Below, piece by piece: positions 26,984-36,806 of a DNA stretch of 64,000 nt (the first letter of the stretch is position 1; each line of letters begins with the position of its first letter). The position numbers and the translations under genes are program-made. Origin of the DNA: Candidatus Desulfosporosinus nitrosoreducens (GTDB taxonomy: Bacteria; Bacillota; Desulfitobacteriia; Desulfitobacteriales; Desulfitobacteriaceae); contig NZ_JAVHUW010000084.1 of NCBI RefSeq assembly GCF_030954495.1, forward strand, positions 86,035-150,034, written 5' to 3'. The notes under the pieces were generated by a model. The model searched no databases and was not told the DNA's origin. It saw nothing but the letters and a program-made list of their open reading frames with translations.

Positions 26984-28675
26984 GTGAAATTTAAAAGCAG
27001 CTTGGTATTGAAAATAGGCGCGGCTCTGGCCATCATAATCTCGCTTTCTTGGTGTCTTTATGTGATAGGCAGCCATGGTACCGGCGGTGCGGCAGCTCAA
27101 AGCACAAGAGTCCAAGGTTATCAGGACATAGGCCAAAATAATTCTCTGAACAGCCAAAATTCAGAGGGAGGAAGCCAGGGCCCATCTTCAGGAGGGCAGA
27201 TTTCTCCACAAGGTCAAAATCAGTTCAAGTCGATGCCCGGTGATGGTAATGGTGACGGTAGTCGGGTTCCCGGCAATGGCCGATTTAAGGGGCGGCCCTC
27301 AGGTCAGGGCGGGTTTCCTATGGCAGGCGGAAAAGGGAGCAGTACAGGCAGCAATTACAGCGTTCAAATTGTAGTTTACTCTCTCCTGTTTTTCCTGGCG
27401 GTTCTTGCGGTTTATTTTGCCCTGGCGCGCCGGAAAGCAGGGAAGAGGTTGGAAATTCCTGCCGGCAACCGCAAGCTTTTAGTGGTGACTCTGTTCTGTG
27501 TGGGCTTTTTGCTGAGAATTGCGCTGGGTATTATGTTTTCAGGTCATTCTTCCGACCTCAGTCTTTTCAGATCCTGGGCTACCTCCGCGGCGAATAATCT
27601 TGCGCAATTTTATTCAGGACGCAATTCCAGTGATTATCCTCCCTTGTATATTTACGTGCTCTATATTATCGGCAAAGCCGGCAGTTTTACAGCCTTGAAT
27701 CCTTATTTTACGATATTGTTGAAGCTCCCTTCAATTCTTGCGGATATGGGGACGGCTCTTCTTTTAGCGAAGCTGGCTCGAAAATACCTTTCCGCAGAAC
27801 TAAGTATTCTGGCAGCGGCTTTTTATATTTTTAATCCGGCTGTTTTTGTCAATTCAACGATTTGGGGGCAAGTGGATTCGTTTTTTACGCTCATAGTTAT
27901 GGCCGGGATTGTCCTGTTAACGGAGGAAAAACCGGTCTATTCCTCAATCTTTTTTACAGCGGCGGTCCTGATGAAGCCGCAGGGGATCATTTTCCTGCCT
28001 GTTCTGTTTTTTGAACTGGTAAAGCGCAGAAGTTTAAAGACTATTGTTCAGGCTCTCTTAATGTCGGCATTGGCGGCGCTTTTAATTGTATTTCCATTTT
28101 CGAGCAACCTAAACGTGTTTTGGATCATTAAACTCTTTACAAGTACCTTGGGAGAATACCCTTACGCCTCGGTGAACGCCTTTAACCTCTTTTATTTGCT
28201 GGGGGCCAATTATGCTAATGATTCTGCCAAGTTCTTCCTGCTCAGCTACCATGCTTGGGGCATGATCTTCATTGTTCTCACAACCTTAATAGCTTGGTTT
28301 GTCTTTGCCCGAGGGAAGGGTAAAACCTTCGCTGCGGCAGCGGCTTTGATCCTGATAGCCGGCGTGTTTATTTTTTCGACCAGAATGCACGAACGCTATT
28401 TGTTTCCGGCAGTGGCTTTGGCAATGCTGGCCTGGATTTATTTGCAGGATAAAAGGATAATTCTTCTCGCGGCAGGCTTTAGTGTAACATCCTTTGTCAA
28501 CACCTATAGTATTCTTTGTCAAAGCAACAACGGCGGCAATCAGGCAGCCTTGAGCTTTATCCCCTTAGTGACGTCGGTTTTGAATGTGGGGCTGTTCCTA
28601 TATTTGTTAAAAATTATGGTCGAGCTTTCAGTTAAAAAAAGCCGCGCTTGTAAGGCTTCTGCTCTCAGGGGCTGA
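26984..28675 (+). CDS. GT-C-like membrane glycosyltransferase with Gly/Ser-rich N-terminal loop
   Basis: A 563-residue polytopic protein. After a first span (~8-28) comes a 90-residue Gly/Ser/Gln/Pro-rich segment, then about ten spans. The loop SGHSSDLSLFRSWA and SGRNSSDYPPLYIYVLY resembles the acidic first loop and the SDYPP phrase of mannosyltransferase-type GT-C enzymes. GTG 26984 follows GAAGGAAC. The gene is 130 bp from galU and ends at a terminator, so it probably is the last gene of the envelope locus. Substrate unknown. Confidence 0.75.
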   Translation: MKFKSSLVLKIGAALAIIISLSWCLYVIGSHGTGGAAAQSTRVQGYQDIGQNNSLNSQNSEGGSQGPSSGGQISPQGQNQFKSMPGDGNGDGSRVPGNGRFKGRPSGQGGFPMAGGKGSSTGSNYSVQIVVYSLLFFLAVLAVYFALARRKAGKRLEIPAGNRKLLVVTLFCVGFLLRIALGIMFSGHSSDLSLFRSWATSAANNLAQFYSGRNSSDYPPLYIYVLYIIGKAGSFTALNPYFTILLKLPSILADMGTALLLAKLARKYLSAELSILAAAFYIFNPAVFVNSTIWGQVDSFFTLIVMAGIVLLTEEKPVYSSIFFTAAVLMKPQGIIFLPVLFFELVKRRSLKTIVQALLMSALAALLIVFPFSSNLNVFWIIKLFTSTLGEYPYASVNAFNLFYLLGANYANDSAKFFLLSYHAWGMIFIVLTTLIAWFVFARGKGKTFAAAAALILIAGVFIFSTRMHERYLFPAVALAMLAWIYLQDKRIILLAAGFSVTSFVNTYSILCQSNNGGNQAALSFIPLVTSVLNVGLFLYLLKIMVELSVKKSRACKASALRG

Positions 28676-28702
28676 CAAGCGCGGGGAATGTTTAAAGAGC
28701 GC

Positions 28703-28740
28703 AAACCCCCACATTCAGTAGAGAATGTAGGGGTTTTTTT
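28703..28740. terminator. Terminator between convergent genes
   Basis: AACCCCCACATTC pairs with GAATGTAGGGGTT around AGTAGA and is followed by T7 on the plus strand. It lies between the GT-C gene and the oppositely oriented repeat protein gene, and may serve both (A-rich on the other side). Confidence 0.88.
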
Positions 28741-28744
28741 GCGG

Positions 28745-29767
28745 TTAAAGTTCACCCTGGAAGAAAATGTTTAAAGTGACGGCACTTGCTCCGTTAACCG
28801 CACTATAGTAAACACGGGCGTACTTGAGGAATATAGAGGAGACCAAAGTCGCCAAACCGTTTTGACTGAGGGTAACCGGTCCGGCTTCATTAATCCAGGT
28901 TGTAGAATCCGGACTGATTTGCAGCGAGACTAAGGCCTGGGCATTGGCCACAGTGGAGGCGTTGACTACGCCAAAGGTCCAAGTTTGTACACCAATGACA
29001 TCATAAGTGGTGTCAGGACTGCCTGCAGTATCCGTAATATTGGCCCGGGTAGCCGAGACATCGGTTGTTCCTCTGGAAATGGCGAGTCCGGTTGAGGTTA
29101 TTAAAAGTCCGTCGGCCGGGGCCGTTACGGCAAGACCGGTGCTGGTAATAGTTAAACCGTTTGTTGGCGGAGTGATCGCCAAACCATCGGCAGAGGCAGT
29201 AACCGTCAGGCCATTCACCGGGGCCGTCACAGCGAGCCCGGTGCTGGTAATGGTTAAACCGTTTGTTGGCGGAGTGATCGCTAAACCATCGGCAGAGGCA
29301 GTAACTGTCAGGCCATTCACCGGAGCCGTCACAGCAAGACCTGTGCTGGTAATGGTCAAACCGTTTGTTGGCGGAGTGATCGCTAAACCATCGACGGAGG
29401 CAGTGACTGTCAGACCATTGGCCGGAGCCGTCACAGCGAGTCCTGTGCTGGTAATGGCTAAACCGTTTGTTGGCGGAGTAATGGCCAAACCATCGGCAGA
29501 GGCAGTGACCGTCAGGCCATTGGCCGGAGAGGTTACAGCAAGGCCGGTGCTGGTGATAGTTAAGCCGTTTGCCGGTGGGGTAATCGCCAAACCATCGGCG
29601 GAAGCGGTGACCGTCAGACCATTAGCGGGAGCTGTCACGGCAAGACCTGTTGATGTGATTGCTAAATTGCCCGAGGAATCTGTGTTAAACGGGGTACTTG
29701 TGTTGCTGCCAAAAATCTGAACTTTGGCTTGTTCAGGTGTATCCTGAAATATTTTATAGTTAGGCAA
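28745..29767 (-). CDS. Repetitive Thr/Ala-rich protein with DUF6385-like C-terminal domain
   Basis: A 340-residue protein with no signal peptide. Residues ~35-222 consist of five full 34-residue repeats plus a partial one, each reading roughly TSTGLAVTAPANGLTVTASA then DGLAITPPTNGLTI; each repeat contains four shorter NGL/DGL turns, as in a beta-solenoid. The last ~110 residues (TYDVIGVQTWTFGVVNAST ... LKYARVYYSAVNG) match the domain at the end of the gene at 36803. Repeats are Thr/Ser-rich, a good O-glycosylation target, and four glycosyltransferases lie next to it. Likely a surface or spore structural protein; inferred. Confidence 0.7.
   Translation of the reverse strand: MPNYKIFQDTPEQAKVQIFGSNTSTPFNTDSSGNLAITSTGLAVTAPANGLTVTASADGLAITPPANGLTITSTGLAVTSPANGLTVTASADGLAITPPTNGLAITSTGLAVTAPANGLTVTASVDGLAITPPTNGLTITSTGLAVTAPVNGLTVTASADGLAITPPTNGLTITSTGLAVTAPVNGLTVTASADGLAITPPTNGLTITSTGLAVTAPADGLLITSTGLAISRGTTDVSATRANITDTAGSPDTTYDVIGVQTWTFGVVNASTVANAQALVSLQISPDSTTWINEAGPVTLSQNGLATLVSSIFLKYARVYYSAVNGASAVTLNIFFQGEL
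29059..29670 (-). repeat. 102-bp coding tandem repeat (34-residue units)
   Basis: The DNA repeats with a 102-bp period, e.g. the GGTGCTGGTAAT blocks at about 29139, 29241 and 29343. Units are near-identical in the middle of the array and diverge toward its edges. Such arrays change copy number easily. Confidence 0.85.
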
Positions 29768-29913
29768 CTAGAATTTCTCCCCTTTCTAAAGTTAGTGCAT
29801 ATCATGGAATGAGCTGGATCTTAGCTGGTATAGCTTATTCCATTGAAATGGAAATTGTATACAAATTCTTTTGGTATAAATTCCTTTAATCCTAACTTAA
29901 AGGAGAAAGTGAT

Positions 29914-31884
29914 TTGTCTATGTCAGGGAAAATAAGTCTATGTATGATTGTTAAAAATGAACAAGAAAATATTCGAAGGTGCCTGCAAAGTGCGGTCAAC
30001 TGGGTTGATGAAATTATTGTGATTGATACCGGATCGACAGATAATACTTGTGAGATCGCCCGGACTTTCGGAGCCAAAATCTACTCTTTTCCTTGGGATA
30101 ACAATTTCAGCACCGCCAGAAATGCCTCTCTTGAACAAGCAAGCGGGGACTGGATCTTATTTTTAGATGCTGATGAAGAACTGCAGTTAGACTATCCGCA
30201 CGCTTTGAGTGACCTTGTTTCTACAGAGCATGAGGGCTTTTTTATAAAAATCATAAATTATATCGGTAAAGAAAACTGGGTTGAAACAAGCCCGGACTTG
30301 GTATTTCGCCTTTTCCGCAACAAACCGGAATACCGGTTTGCAGGAGCGGTTCATGAACAAATCGTTGATAAACTGTTGCTGAACAATCCTCAAGCCAGCT
30401 TCCAGATAGCCGGAGGTTTATCTATTCTGCATTATGGCTATTTAGAGCAGCAAATTAAGGATAAGGACAAGAAAAACCGGAACCTAAAACTCATTGAGGA
30501 AGAACTGAAACAAAAACCTAACGATTCTCTGTTGCTCTATCATTATGGAGTGGAGTTGTTTCGAGCGGAAAAATTTTCTGAAGCTGCCCTGGTTTTCATC
30601 CGGACAGCTAACGCTACAAAGCCGGAAACTATTTACTTTCCCAAGCTAATCCGTTACCTGGTTATGTCTCAGCAAAGCGCCCGGGAATATGCTCAGGCTC
30701 TCCATGCTCTTGAGTTAGGTTTGCAATTTTTTCCGGACTATGCCGATCTCTATTACTATAAAGGCTTAATTCATTTGGAACTGAAAAATTTCGCCCTGGC
30801 CCAAGAGGCCTTGCAAATGGCCGTTACAATGCCGGAGCAACCTCCTCAGTACGCTTCCTTTGGCGGGGTGAGAGGATTCAGGTCATTTTATCACTTGGGC
30901 AATATAGCGGAGCGCTTCTTAGATGAAGAAGAAGCTTTGAAGTATTATATTTTAAGTTTGCGGGACAATCCTGAATTCCGACATTCTCTGGAGAGGATTA
31001 TAGGCATTTTAAATCCGGCCAAATATCCTGAGGATACCAAGGAAAGCTTAGAAAGAGTCTTTAAGTTTTGCTCCCCTCAGGCCAGCCTAATGCTGGCTGA
31101 AATTTATCTGAAGCAGGAATCCTATAAACTTTGCCTGGAACAATTAGAGAAGATCGCCGACCCAAGCCCGCAAAATAATCTTTGGAAGATCATCTGTCAA
31201 ATCCAAGAAAAGAAACACTTTCCGGCCTTGCGAGCCCTGGCGGGCTATTCCCCGGATAACCCTTTATATCCCTTGGCAAAACTGAATGAGCTCATGTCTT
31301 ACTGGATTCAAAATAAAAAACAAAAAAGTTTAGGCTTAATCTCTGAATTGAAAGACCTGAAACTTTCTGCGGAGACCGGCAAGGTGCTTGATCTAATCGC
31401 ACGGAATATCACCCACACGAGCACCTTCCCTTACAAATTTGCGGGTGAGGGATGGTATTTGCTTCAAGATATTATAAAACGTCTGGTCTATCTTAAAGAC
31501 ATTGAAAAAGTAGAGGATCTGCTTGGTAAGACCGATCTGAAATCCGCTGATGAGCAAACAATTTTAAATTTGGCCAGATCTTTGCTGAATCAAGGTTATT
31601 CTCAAACGGCTAAAGAATGTTTGAGCTCCCTGGCTGAGATCAAGGACCCGGAAACCTATTATCTTTTGGGGGAAATTGCTTTAGTGCAGAACAATTATGC
31701 CGAGGCGGAAAACTACTTTTTACAAGCAATTCATCTCACCGAAGATGAACCGAAATACTATGTGAAATTAAAGAACTTGTATCAAGAGTGGCGTTCTGAT
31801 TTATTAAAGAGGGCTCTTGAGCGTTATCCCGAGGAAGAGATATTTCGTTCTTGGCAGGGAGGTCAGAAGGTTGATGGACGATAG
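29914..31884 (+). CDS. GT2 glycosyltransferase with C-terminal TPR-like region (1)
   Basis: A 656-residue protein. Residues ~5-100 form the start of a GT-A fold with ISLCMIVKNEQENI, VIDTGSTDNTCEIA, FSTARNASL and the DxD-containing FLDADEELQLD. The domain runs to ~230 and includes the HEQIVDKL segment. The rest is helical with TPR-like repeats (LLLYHYGVELFRAEKFSEAA, YYYKGLIHLELKNFALAQEA). The plan resembles protein-modifying enzymes such as SunS. AAGGAG is best spaced for TTG 29914; ATG 29920 is the alternative. It heads a run of overlapping GT genes. Confidence 0.85.
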   Translation: MSMSGKISLCMIVKNEQENIRRCLQSAVNWVDEIIVIDTGSTDNTCEIARTFGAKIYSFPWDNNFSTARNASLEQASGDWILFLDADEELQLDYPHALSDLVSTEHEGFFIKIINYIGKENWVETSPDLVFRLFRNKPEYRFAGAVHEQIVDKLLLNNPQASFQIAGGLSILHYGYLEQQIKDKDKKNRNLKLIEEELKQKPNDSLLLYHYGVELFRAEKFSEAALVFIRTANATKPETIYFPKLIRYLVMSQQSAREYAQALHALELGLQFFPDYADLYYYKGLIHLELKNFALAQEALQMAVTMPEQPPQYASFGGVRGFRSFYHLGNIAERFLDEEEALKYYILSLRDNPEFRHSLERIIGILNPAKYPEDTKESLERVFKFCSPQASLMLAEIYLKQESYKLCLEQLEKIADPSPQNNLWKIICQIQEKKHFPALRALAGYSPDNPLYPLAKLNELMSYWIQNKKQKSLGLISELKDLKLSAETGKVLDLIARNITHTSTFPYKFAGEGWYLLQDIIKRLVYLKDIEKVEDLLGKTDLKSADEQTILNLARSLLNQGYSQTAKECLSSLAEIKDPETYYLLGEIALVQNNYAEAENYFLQAIHLTEDEPKYYVKLKNLYQEWRSDLLKRALERYPEEEIFRSWQGGQKVDGR

Positions 31885-33637
31885 GATTTCCCTGACCATG
31901 ATCGTTAAAGATGAACAAGCCCATTTAGCAGCCTGCTTAGACAGGGTCCGAGATCAAGTTGACGAAATCATTATTGTCGATACGGGTTCTGCGGATGATA
32001 CAGTGGCAATCGCCCGACGCTATACCCCTCATGTTTTTTTATATCCCTGGAAGGGCGATTTCAGTGCGGCACGCAACTATGCGATTTCTAAAGCAAGCTG
32101 TGCCTGGATCTTTTGTTTGGATGCCGATGAAGTTTTCCTCCCGGAGACGGGAAATCTCAGAGAGATCCTGCGCAAGCATCAAGGCTGCGAGGCTTTCTTG
32201 CTCCCTCTAGAAAATCCTACGGTTGATGCTGCCGGTTATGTTAATCGTTTTCATGTTCTCCGTTTATTCAAAAACAAGGACTGCTATCGCTTTTTCGGAA
32301 TTATTCATGAACAGGTAAAGGTTCGGGATGCCCGTTTAGTCCAAATTGTCCAAGGTCCTATCCTTCGCCACCGGATTCCTTCTCCCACTCTGCGCAAGCG
32401 AAAACGCGCCCGCAACCTGAAGCTTTTGCACAGAGCTTTGAGTCGGGACCCGCAAAATCCTTTTCTTCATTATTATCTTGGGCTTGAATGGCTCATGTTG
32501 AACAAACCTGAAAAATCCTTGCCCTATCTGAAAGTATCTTACGAGCTGCTAACGGACGATAATCTTTTGCTGAAGGCACCTGCTTTGCGTTGCCTGGTTA
32601 TTTGTTTAAAGAGCCTGGGTAAGTTTGAAGAAGCACTCATCCTCTGTTTAGAGGCTGATTTTAAATACCCGGAATTTACGGACATCTATTTTCTAGCGGG
32701 TACCCTTTGGGCGGAGAAGGGGGAATTTGCTTTAGCCATAAAATGGCTGAAGCAGGCCTTGCAGTGTGGAGAGCCGCCGGCTGTTTACAGTCATATGCTG
32801 GGTGCGGGAAGTTTTCTCAGCCATTATTATTTAGGCTACTGTTATGACATGCTGGGAGATGGGGAAACCGCCTGCCGGCATTATGAAGCTGCCCTCGCTT
32901 TAAATTCCCAATACACCTTGCCACTCCCTAACTTATTTCTGAATTTGCGGGTAAGGAAAGGGTTTCTCGCGGCCTATAACTATTTTGCTGACCAGGGCTT
33001 CTTCGACAATCTGGAGTTTTCTTTGATCCTGGCGGAAGAGTTCTTTCAAGCCGCTTACCCCGGCTGGGCGAAAGAAATTCTGCAAAGACATGTTTTTGAA
33101 CTGGAAGCCAAGGGTAAATCATTCTTCTATCAGGTTTTCTTTAACTTAGGCAGGTATGCTTTATGTGCCGGAGAACTGAAAAAAGCCCGGGATTTTCTGG
33201 GCGAAATTCCGCCGGAGAGCGAATTTTATGGTCAAGGGCAAGTTGAAGTGATATTTAGCCTGCTCCTGGGCGGCTATTACAATGAAGCAAGAGACAGAGC
33301 GCTGAGCCTTTGGCAGCAAGGTAAGCTGCGGGCGGAAGCCTATTTAGCGTTGAAGCTTATAAAAGGAATGCAAAATGAGGATGTTAAGCTGCTGCTGCCG
33401 GAAACGATTCGGGGGTGCGATTTGAGCACGATAGGTCTTGCCTGGTTCAGAGAGATGTTGGGATTCCTGCCGCCATTGAGCTGGAGCCCTCAATATTCTT
33501 GTTTCCTGCGTTCTCTGCAGTCCTTATTAGTTAACCTTTCCCCGCAATCCGCTGGGGAAATGATCAATTTAATCGCGGAAAAGAAAAAAGAGACTGAAGC
33601 GTCTTTTAAGTATAAATTTGGCGGGATATTGCCATGA
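31874..33637 (+). CDS. GT2 glycosyltransferase with C-terminal TPR-like region (2)
   Basis: A 587-residue paralogue of the previous protein: ISLTMIVKDEQAHLAACLDR, VDTGSADDTVAIAR, FSAARNYAIS and FCLDADEVFLPE, followed by a helical TPR-like half (FLHYYLGLEWLMLNKPEKSL). The ATG at 31874 overlaps the end of gene 1 by 11 bp behind GGGAGG, so the genes are translationally coupled. The acidic DxD motif is intact. The acceptor is unknown; the nearby repeat protein is the natural candidate. Confidence 0.85.
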   Translation: MDDRISLTMIVKDEQAHLAACLDRVRDQVDEIIIVDTGSADDTVAIARRYTPHVFLYPWKGDFSAARNYAISKASCAWIFCLDADEVFLPETGNLREILRKHQGCEAFLLPLENPTVDAAGYVNRFHVLRLFKNKDCYRFFGIIHEQVKVRDARLVQIVQGPILRHRIPSPTLRKRKRARNLKLLHRALSRDPQNPFLHYYLGLEWLMLNKPEKSLPYLKVSYELLTDDNLLLKAPALRCLVICLKSLGKFEEALILCLEADFKYPEFTDIYFLAGTLWAEKGEFALAIKWLKQALQCGEPPAVYSHMLGAGSFLSHYYLGYCYDMLGDGETACRHYEAALALNSQYTLPLPNLFLNLRVRKGFLAAYNYFADQGFFDNLEFSLILAEEFFQAAYPGWAKEILQRHVFELEAKGKSFFYQVFFNLGRYALCAGELKKARDFLGEIPPESEFYGQGQVEVIFSLLLGGYYNEARDRALSLWQQGKLRAEAYLALKLIKGMQNEDVKLLLPETIRGCDLSTIGLAWFREMLGFLPPLSWSPQYSCFLRSLQSLLVNLSPQSAGEMINLIAEKKKETEASFKYKFGGILP

Positions 33638-35190
33638 ACAATTCAGGGGTGAGCTTGTGTATGATCACTAAAAACGAAGAGGATTTTATCTCTGCGTGTT
33701 TAGAGAGCGTCGAGAATTTGGTTGAAGAAATAATTGTGGTCGATACCGGTTCCACGGATCGCACCCCTGAATTGGTATTGGCAAAAGGAGGTAAGCTGCT
33801 GAGGCTTGCCTGGAATGAGGATTTTGCCCGGGCCCGCAATGCTTCCTTACTCCAGGCTTCATGTCCCTGGATCTTGGTTCTGGATGCCGATGAGATTTTA
33901 GAACCTGTAAATCAAGATTATTTTAGGAGCCTTCTTGAAGACGAAACAGCGGAAGGTTATTTCCTGAATATCGTAAGTGTGAACGAGGATGGATCTGAGT
34001 TAAATAAAGACCAGGTTGTTCGTTTATTTCGCAATAAACCCGAATATATCTTTGAAGGAGCTATTCATGAGCAAATTGCGCCCAGTATCCTGCGGTATTC
34101 AGGAGGGGAAGGCCTGCGGCTAGCGGAGCTTTCCCTGAGGCATCTGGGCTATGCCGGCAAGGTTATCTCCCGGAAGGGAAAAACCAGCCGCAATAGGCAA
34201 ATTATCCGGAAACAGCTTGCGAATAATCAGAAGGATAAATTTTTGTGGTATTGCTTAGGTCTTGAGTGTTATCAGGAAGGCAATCTTGAAGAAGGTTTAA
34301 GTCATATGCATAAGGCTCTCAGGCTAATGTCCGGCTCTGAAGGGTATTTTAGCGACCTTCTCCTGGCAATCGGCTCAGGATATCTGAAATTAGGCGAGTG
34401 GGAGAAGCTTTTGAGCTTCACGGAGCAGGCCTTGGTTATGTTGCCCCATAATCCGGATTTTTTGGCTTTAAGTGGTCTGGCCAGCTTAGGATTGGGAAAC
34501 TACCGGGAGGCCGCAAAGAATTTGGAAATCGGCCTTCAAGCGGGAGATATCAGCCTTATCCCGGTTTCCAAATTGTATAGTTTGCTTGGAGATCTCTTTA
34601 ACCTTCAAGAAAACTCTTCTGATGCGGAGAGCAACTTAGTCCCCTTGGAATTCTATCTTTGTGCCCTTAAATCGGCTCCTCATGATTTATACCCTTTAGG
34701 CCAGATAATCGGGCTATGGCAGAAGTCTTTGGAGATTTTTAACCTTACAGAGGTGAGCCAGTTTATTACTCCAGATAAGCTGCTTTATTTATACAATCAA
34801 GTAGAGCATGGAGAAGAGAAATATCAAGTTTTAGCCCCAATTTTGCTGTTGTTGGGTATCTGGCAAAAAGTCCCGCCCAAGGATGCCTTAGTGGAATCCA
34901 CATCGCCCCAAGTGGGCGGGGAGATTGGCGGGGAACTGTTTTTTCTGTGCAAGGAGTTGGTGAAAAGCTTAAACCGTCAAGCTTTTCCCACAGGTTTGGC
35001 TGAGAGCCGGAAGGGTTTACTAATCCTTGCGGCCAAGGAATTAGAGATCAGAGGAGAAATGTTGAAGAGAACGTTTGCTTTAAATATGACCTTGTTTTTG
35101 GCAGAGTTTCAGAGTCTGCTCAGAAAGCTCCTGTATTTTTATATCAAGGCAGCTATGAACCCTTACGTTCCCGCTCTTTTTCAAGCATAA
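33634..35190 (+). CDS. GT2 glycosyltransferase with C-terminal TPR-like region (3)
   Basis: A 518-residue paralogue with VSLCMITKNEEDFISACLES, VVDTGSTDRTPELV, FARARNASLL and LVLDADEILEP, then HEQIAPSIL and a TPR-like helical half that is shorter than in genes 1 and 2. Its start overlaps the preceding stop (ATGA). The three paralogues have diverged enough to suggest different acceptors or sequential sugars. Transcription seems continuous with the two upstream genes. Confidence 0.85.
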   Translation: MNNSGVSLCMITKNEEDFISACLESVENLVEEIIVVDTGSTDRTPELVLAKGGKLLRLAWNEDFARARNASLLQASCPWILVLDADEILEPVNQDYFRSLLEDETAEGYFLNIVSVNEDGSELNKDQVVRLFRNKPEYIFEGAIHEQIAPSILRYSGGEGLRLAELSLRHLGYAGKVISRKGKTSRNRQIIRKQLANNQKDKFLWYCLGLECYQEGNLEEGLSHMHKALRLMSGSEGYFSDLLLAIGSGYLKLGEWEKLLSFTEQALVMLPHNPDFLALSGLASLGLGNYREAAKNLEIGLQAGDISLIPVSKLYSLLGDLFNLQENSSDAESNLVPLEFYLCALKSAPHDLYPLGQIIGLWQKSLEIFNLTEVSQFITPDKLLYLYNQVEHGEEKYQVLAPILLLLGIWQKVPPKDALVESTSPQVGGEIGGELFFLCKELVKSLNRQAFPTGLAESRKGLLILAAKELEIRGEMLKRTFALNMTLFLAEFQSLLRKLLYFYIKAAMNPYVPALFQA

Positions 35191-35285
35191 CTATTTAGTG
35201 TCAGAGTTGGGTGCCTGTTCGAAAGCAGAGGCATTTTCTGCTTAGATGTTTTACTTTTTCTCCACACTAAAGGAGGCGGAGTCTA

Positions 35286-36806
35286 TTGAAGCGTGTGTTG
35301 TTGGCAAGCCCGGTTAAACAAAAAAAGGAAATCCTTTGTGAATTTTTAGAGTCCCTTGACCGCCTGATTCTTGAGGGAATTTCTTTGGACATGGTTTTTA
35401 TTGACGATAATAACAATCATAAGCTTCTGTTAGAATACCGGAAGGGGAAAGGGAATGTCTTAGTTTTAGCTGAGGATGGAAATGACAGTTATGTTTGTGA
35501 TGAAACTACTCATCGCTGGCAAGAAAGCCTTATCTGGAAGGTAGCGGAATTGAAGAACCGCTTTCTCGCTTTGGCCCTTGAGGGAGATTATGACTATCTC
35601 TTTCTTGTCGATTCAGACCTTTATCTGCAAGCGCAAACCTTGATTCACTTGATTAGTCTCGGCAAAGACATTGTTTCGGAAGTTTTTTGGACTCGCTGGG
35701 AGCCTGAGCTGCCACCGCTTCCTCAAGTCTGGGTGGGAGACCAGTACCGTCTCTTTGCACTGGAGCGTGAAGAAGAGCTTAGCGATCAGGAGAAAAGCAA
35801 GAGAACTCGGGAATTTCTGAAGATGTTAAAGCTACCTGGGACTTATAAGGTAGGAGGACTTGGCGCTTGTACGCTTCTCAGCCAAAAGGCTTTACAAGCT
35901 GGGGTATCCTTTGAGGAAATTTATAATCTGGGATTTATCGGGGAAGACAGGCATTTTGGCATCCGGGCCGTTGCTCTGGGGTTTGAACTCTATGCCGATA
36001 CTCATTATCCCCCGTTCCATATTTACCGGGAATCGGAATTGTCCAATCTAACTGCTTTCAAACAGTCTAAATCCCTCGCGCGTCCGCTTGTGTCACTCAA
36101 GAGAACAAAAGGCTTATTAACCTTAGCCATGCTTGTCCGCAATGAGGCTGAGCGTTATCTCGAACAGGTTCTGACACAGGCTAACCAATTGGCCGACTAT
36201 GTCGTTATTTTAGATGATGCCAGCGAAGATAAGACTGTAGAACTCTGTGAGGAAATTCTCGCCGCAACTCCCCACCGTATCCTCTCTCAGCCTGTGGCGG
36301 GATTTAATAATGAAGTGATACTGCGGAAAAAACTTTGGCAGATGGCCATGGCCTCTGAAAGCGAGTGGATTCTGATTTTGGATGCGGATGAAATCTTTGA
36401 AACAAAGGCGGTCACGGAACTTCCTCAGCTCCTGGGAAATGCCCGGGGAATTGATTGTTTTTCTTTCCGGCTTTATGATATGTGGAACGTAAATTATTAT
36501 CGCGAAGATCAGTATTGGCAAGCCCATAAGGTTTACCGTCCTCTGATAGTCAGAAAGATACCTGACTTTAAAGAGAAATGGCAGGAAACTCCCCAGCATT
36601 GCGGACGCTTCCCCTTGAATATTGCGGAGTTAAAGGGTGCGGTCAGTGATTTGAGAGTTAAGCATTTAGGATGGCAGAAAGCCGAAGACCGGTTAAGGAA
36701 ATATTATCGGTATAAGGAGCTTGACCCTCAGGCCCTATATGGGATTAAAGAGCAGTATGAGTCGATCCTTGCTCCTCAACCCAATTTAATACCTTGGGCA
36801 GACTAG
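35286..36806 (+). CDS. Two-domain glycosyltransferase (N-terminal GT-A-like plus GT2)
   Basis: A 506-residue protein. Residues ~1-250 form a GT-A-like domain with LDMVFIDDNNN and DYLFLVDSDLYL (DxD), without the GT2 start motif. Residues ~275-480 are a separate GT2-type domain, with LTLAMLVRNEAERYL, VVILDDASEDKTVELC and ILILDADEIFE. The two DxD sites suggest two sugar transfers. TTG 35286 follows AAAGGAGGCGG. The gene follows GT gene 3 by 95 bp and its stop overlaps the convergent DUF6385-like gene by 4 bp, so these genes are tightly packed. Confidence 0.8.
   Translation: MKRVLLASPVKQKKEILCEFLESLDRLILEGISLDMVFIDDNNNHKLLLEYRKGKGNVLVLAEDGNDSYVCDETTHRWQESLIWKVAELKNRFLALALEGDYDYLFLVDSDLYLQAQTLIHLISLGKDIVSEVFWTRWEPELPPLPQVWVGDQYRLFALEREEELSDQEKSKRTREFLKMLKLPGTYKVGGLGACTLLSQKALQAGVSFEEIYNLGFIGEDRHFGIRAVALGFELYADTHYPPFHIYRESELSNLTAFKQSKSLARPLVSLKRTKGLLTLAMLVRNEAERYLEQVLTQANQLADYVVILDDASEDKTVELCEEILAATPHRILSQPVAGFNNEVILRKKLWQMAMASESEWILILDADEIFETKAVTELPQLLGNARGIDCFSFRLYDMWNVNYYREDQYWQAHKVYRPLIVRKIPDFKEKWQETPQHCGRFPLNIAELKGAVSDLRVKHLGWQKAEDRLRKYYRYKELDPQALYGIKEQYESILAPQPNLIPWAD

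Noticed and set aside
29007..29720. 237-codon plus-strand frame in the repeat gene
   Set aside because: It is the exact antisense of the 102-bp coding repeat; a multiple of three keeps any frame open. The minus-strand protein has the non-repeat DUF6385-like domain and a proper start.
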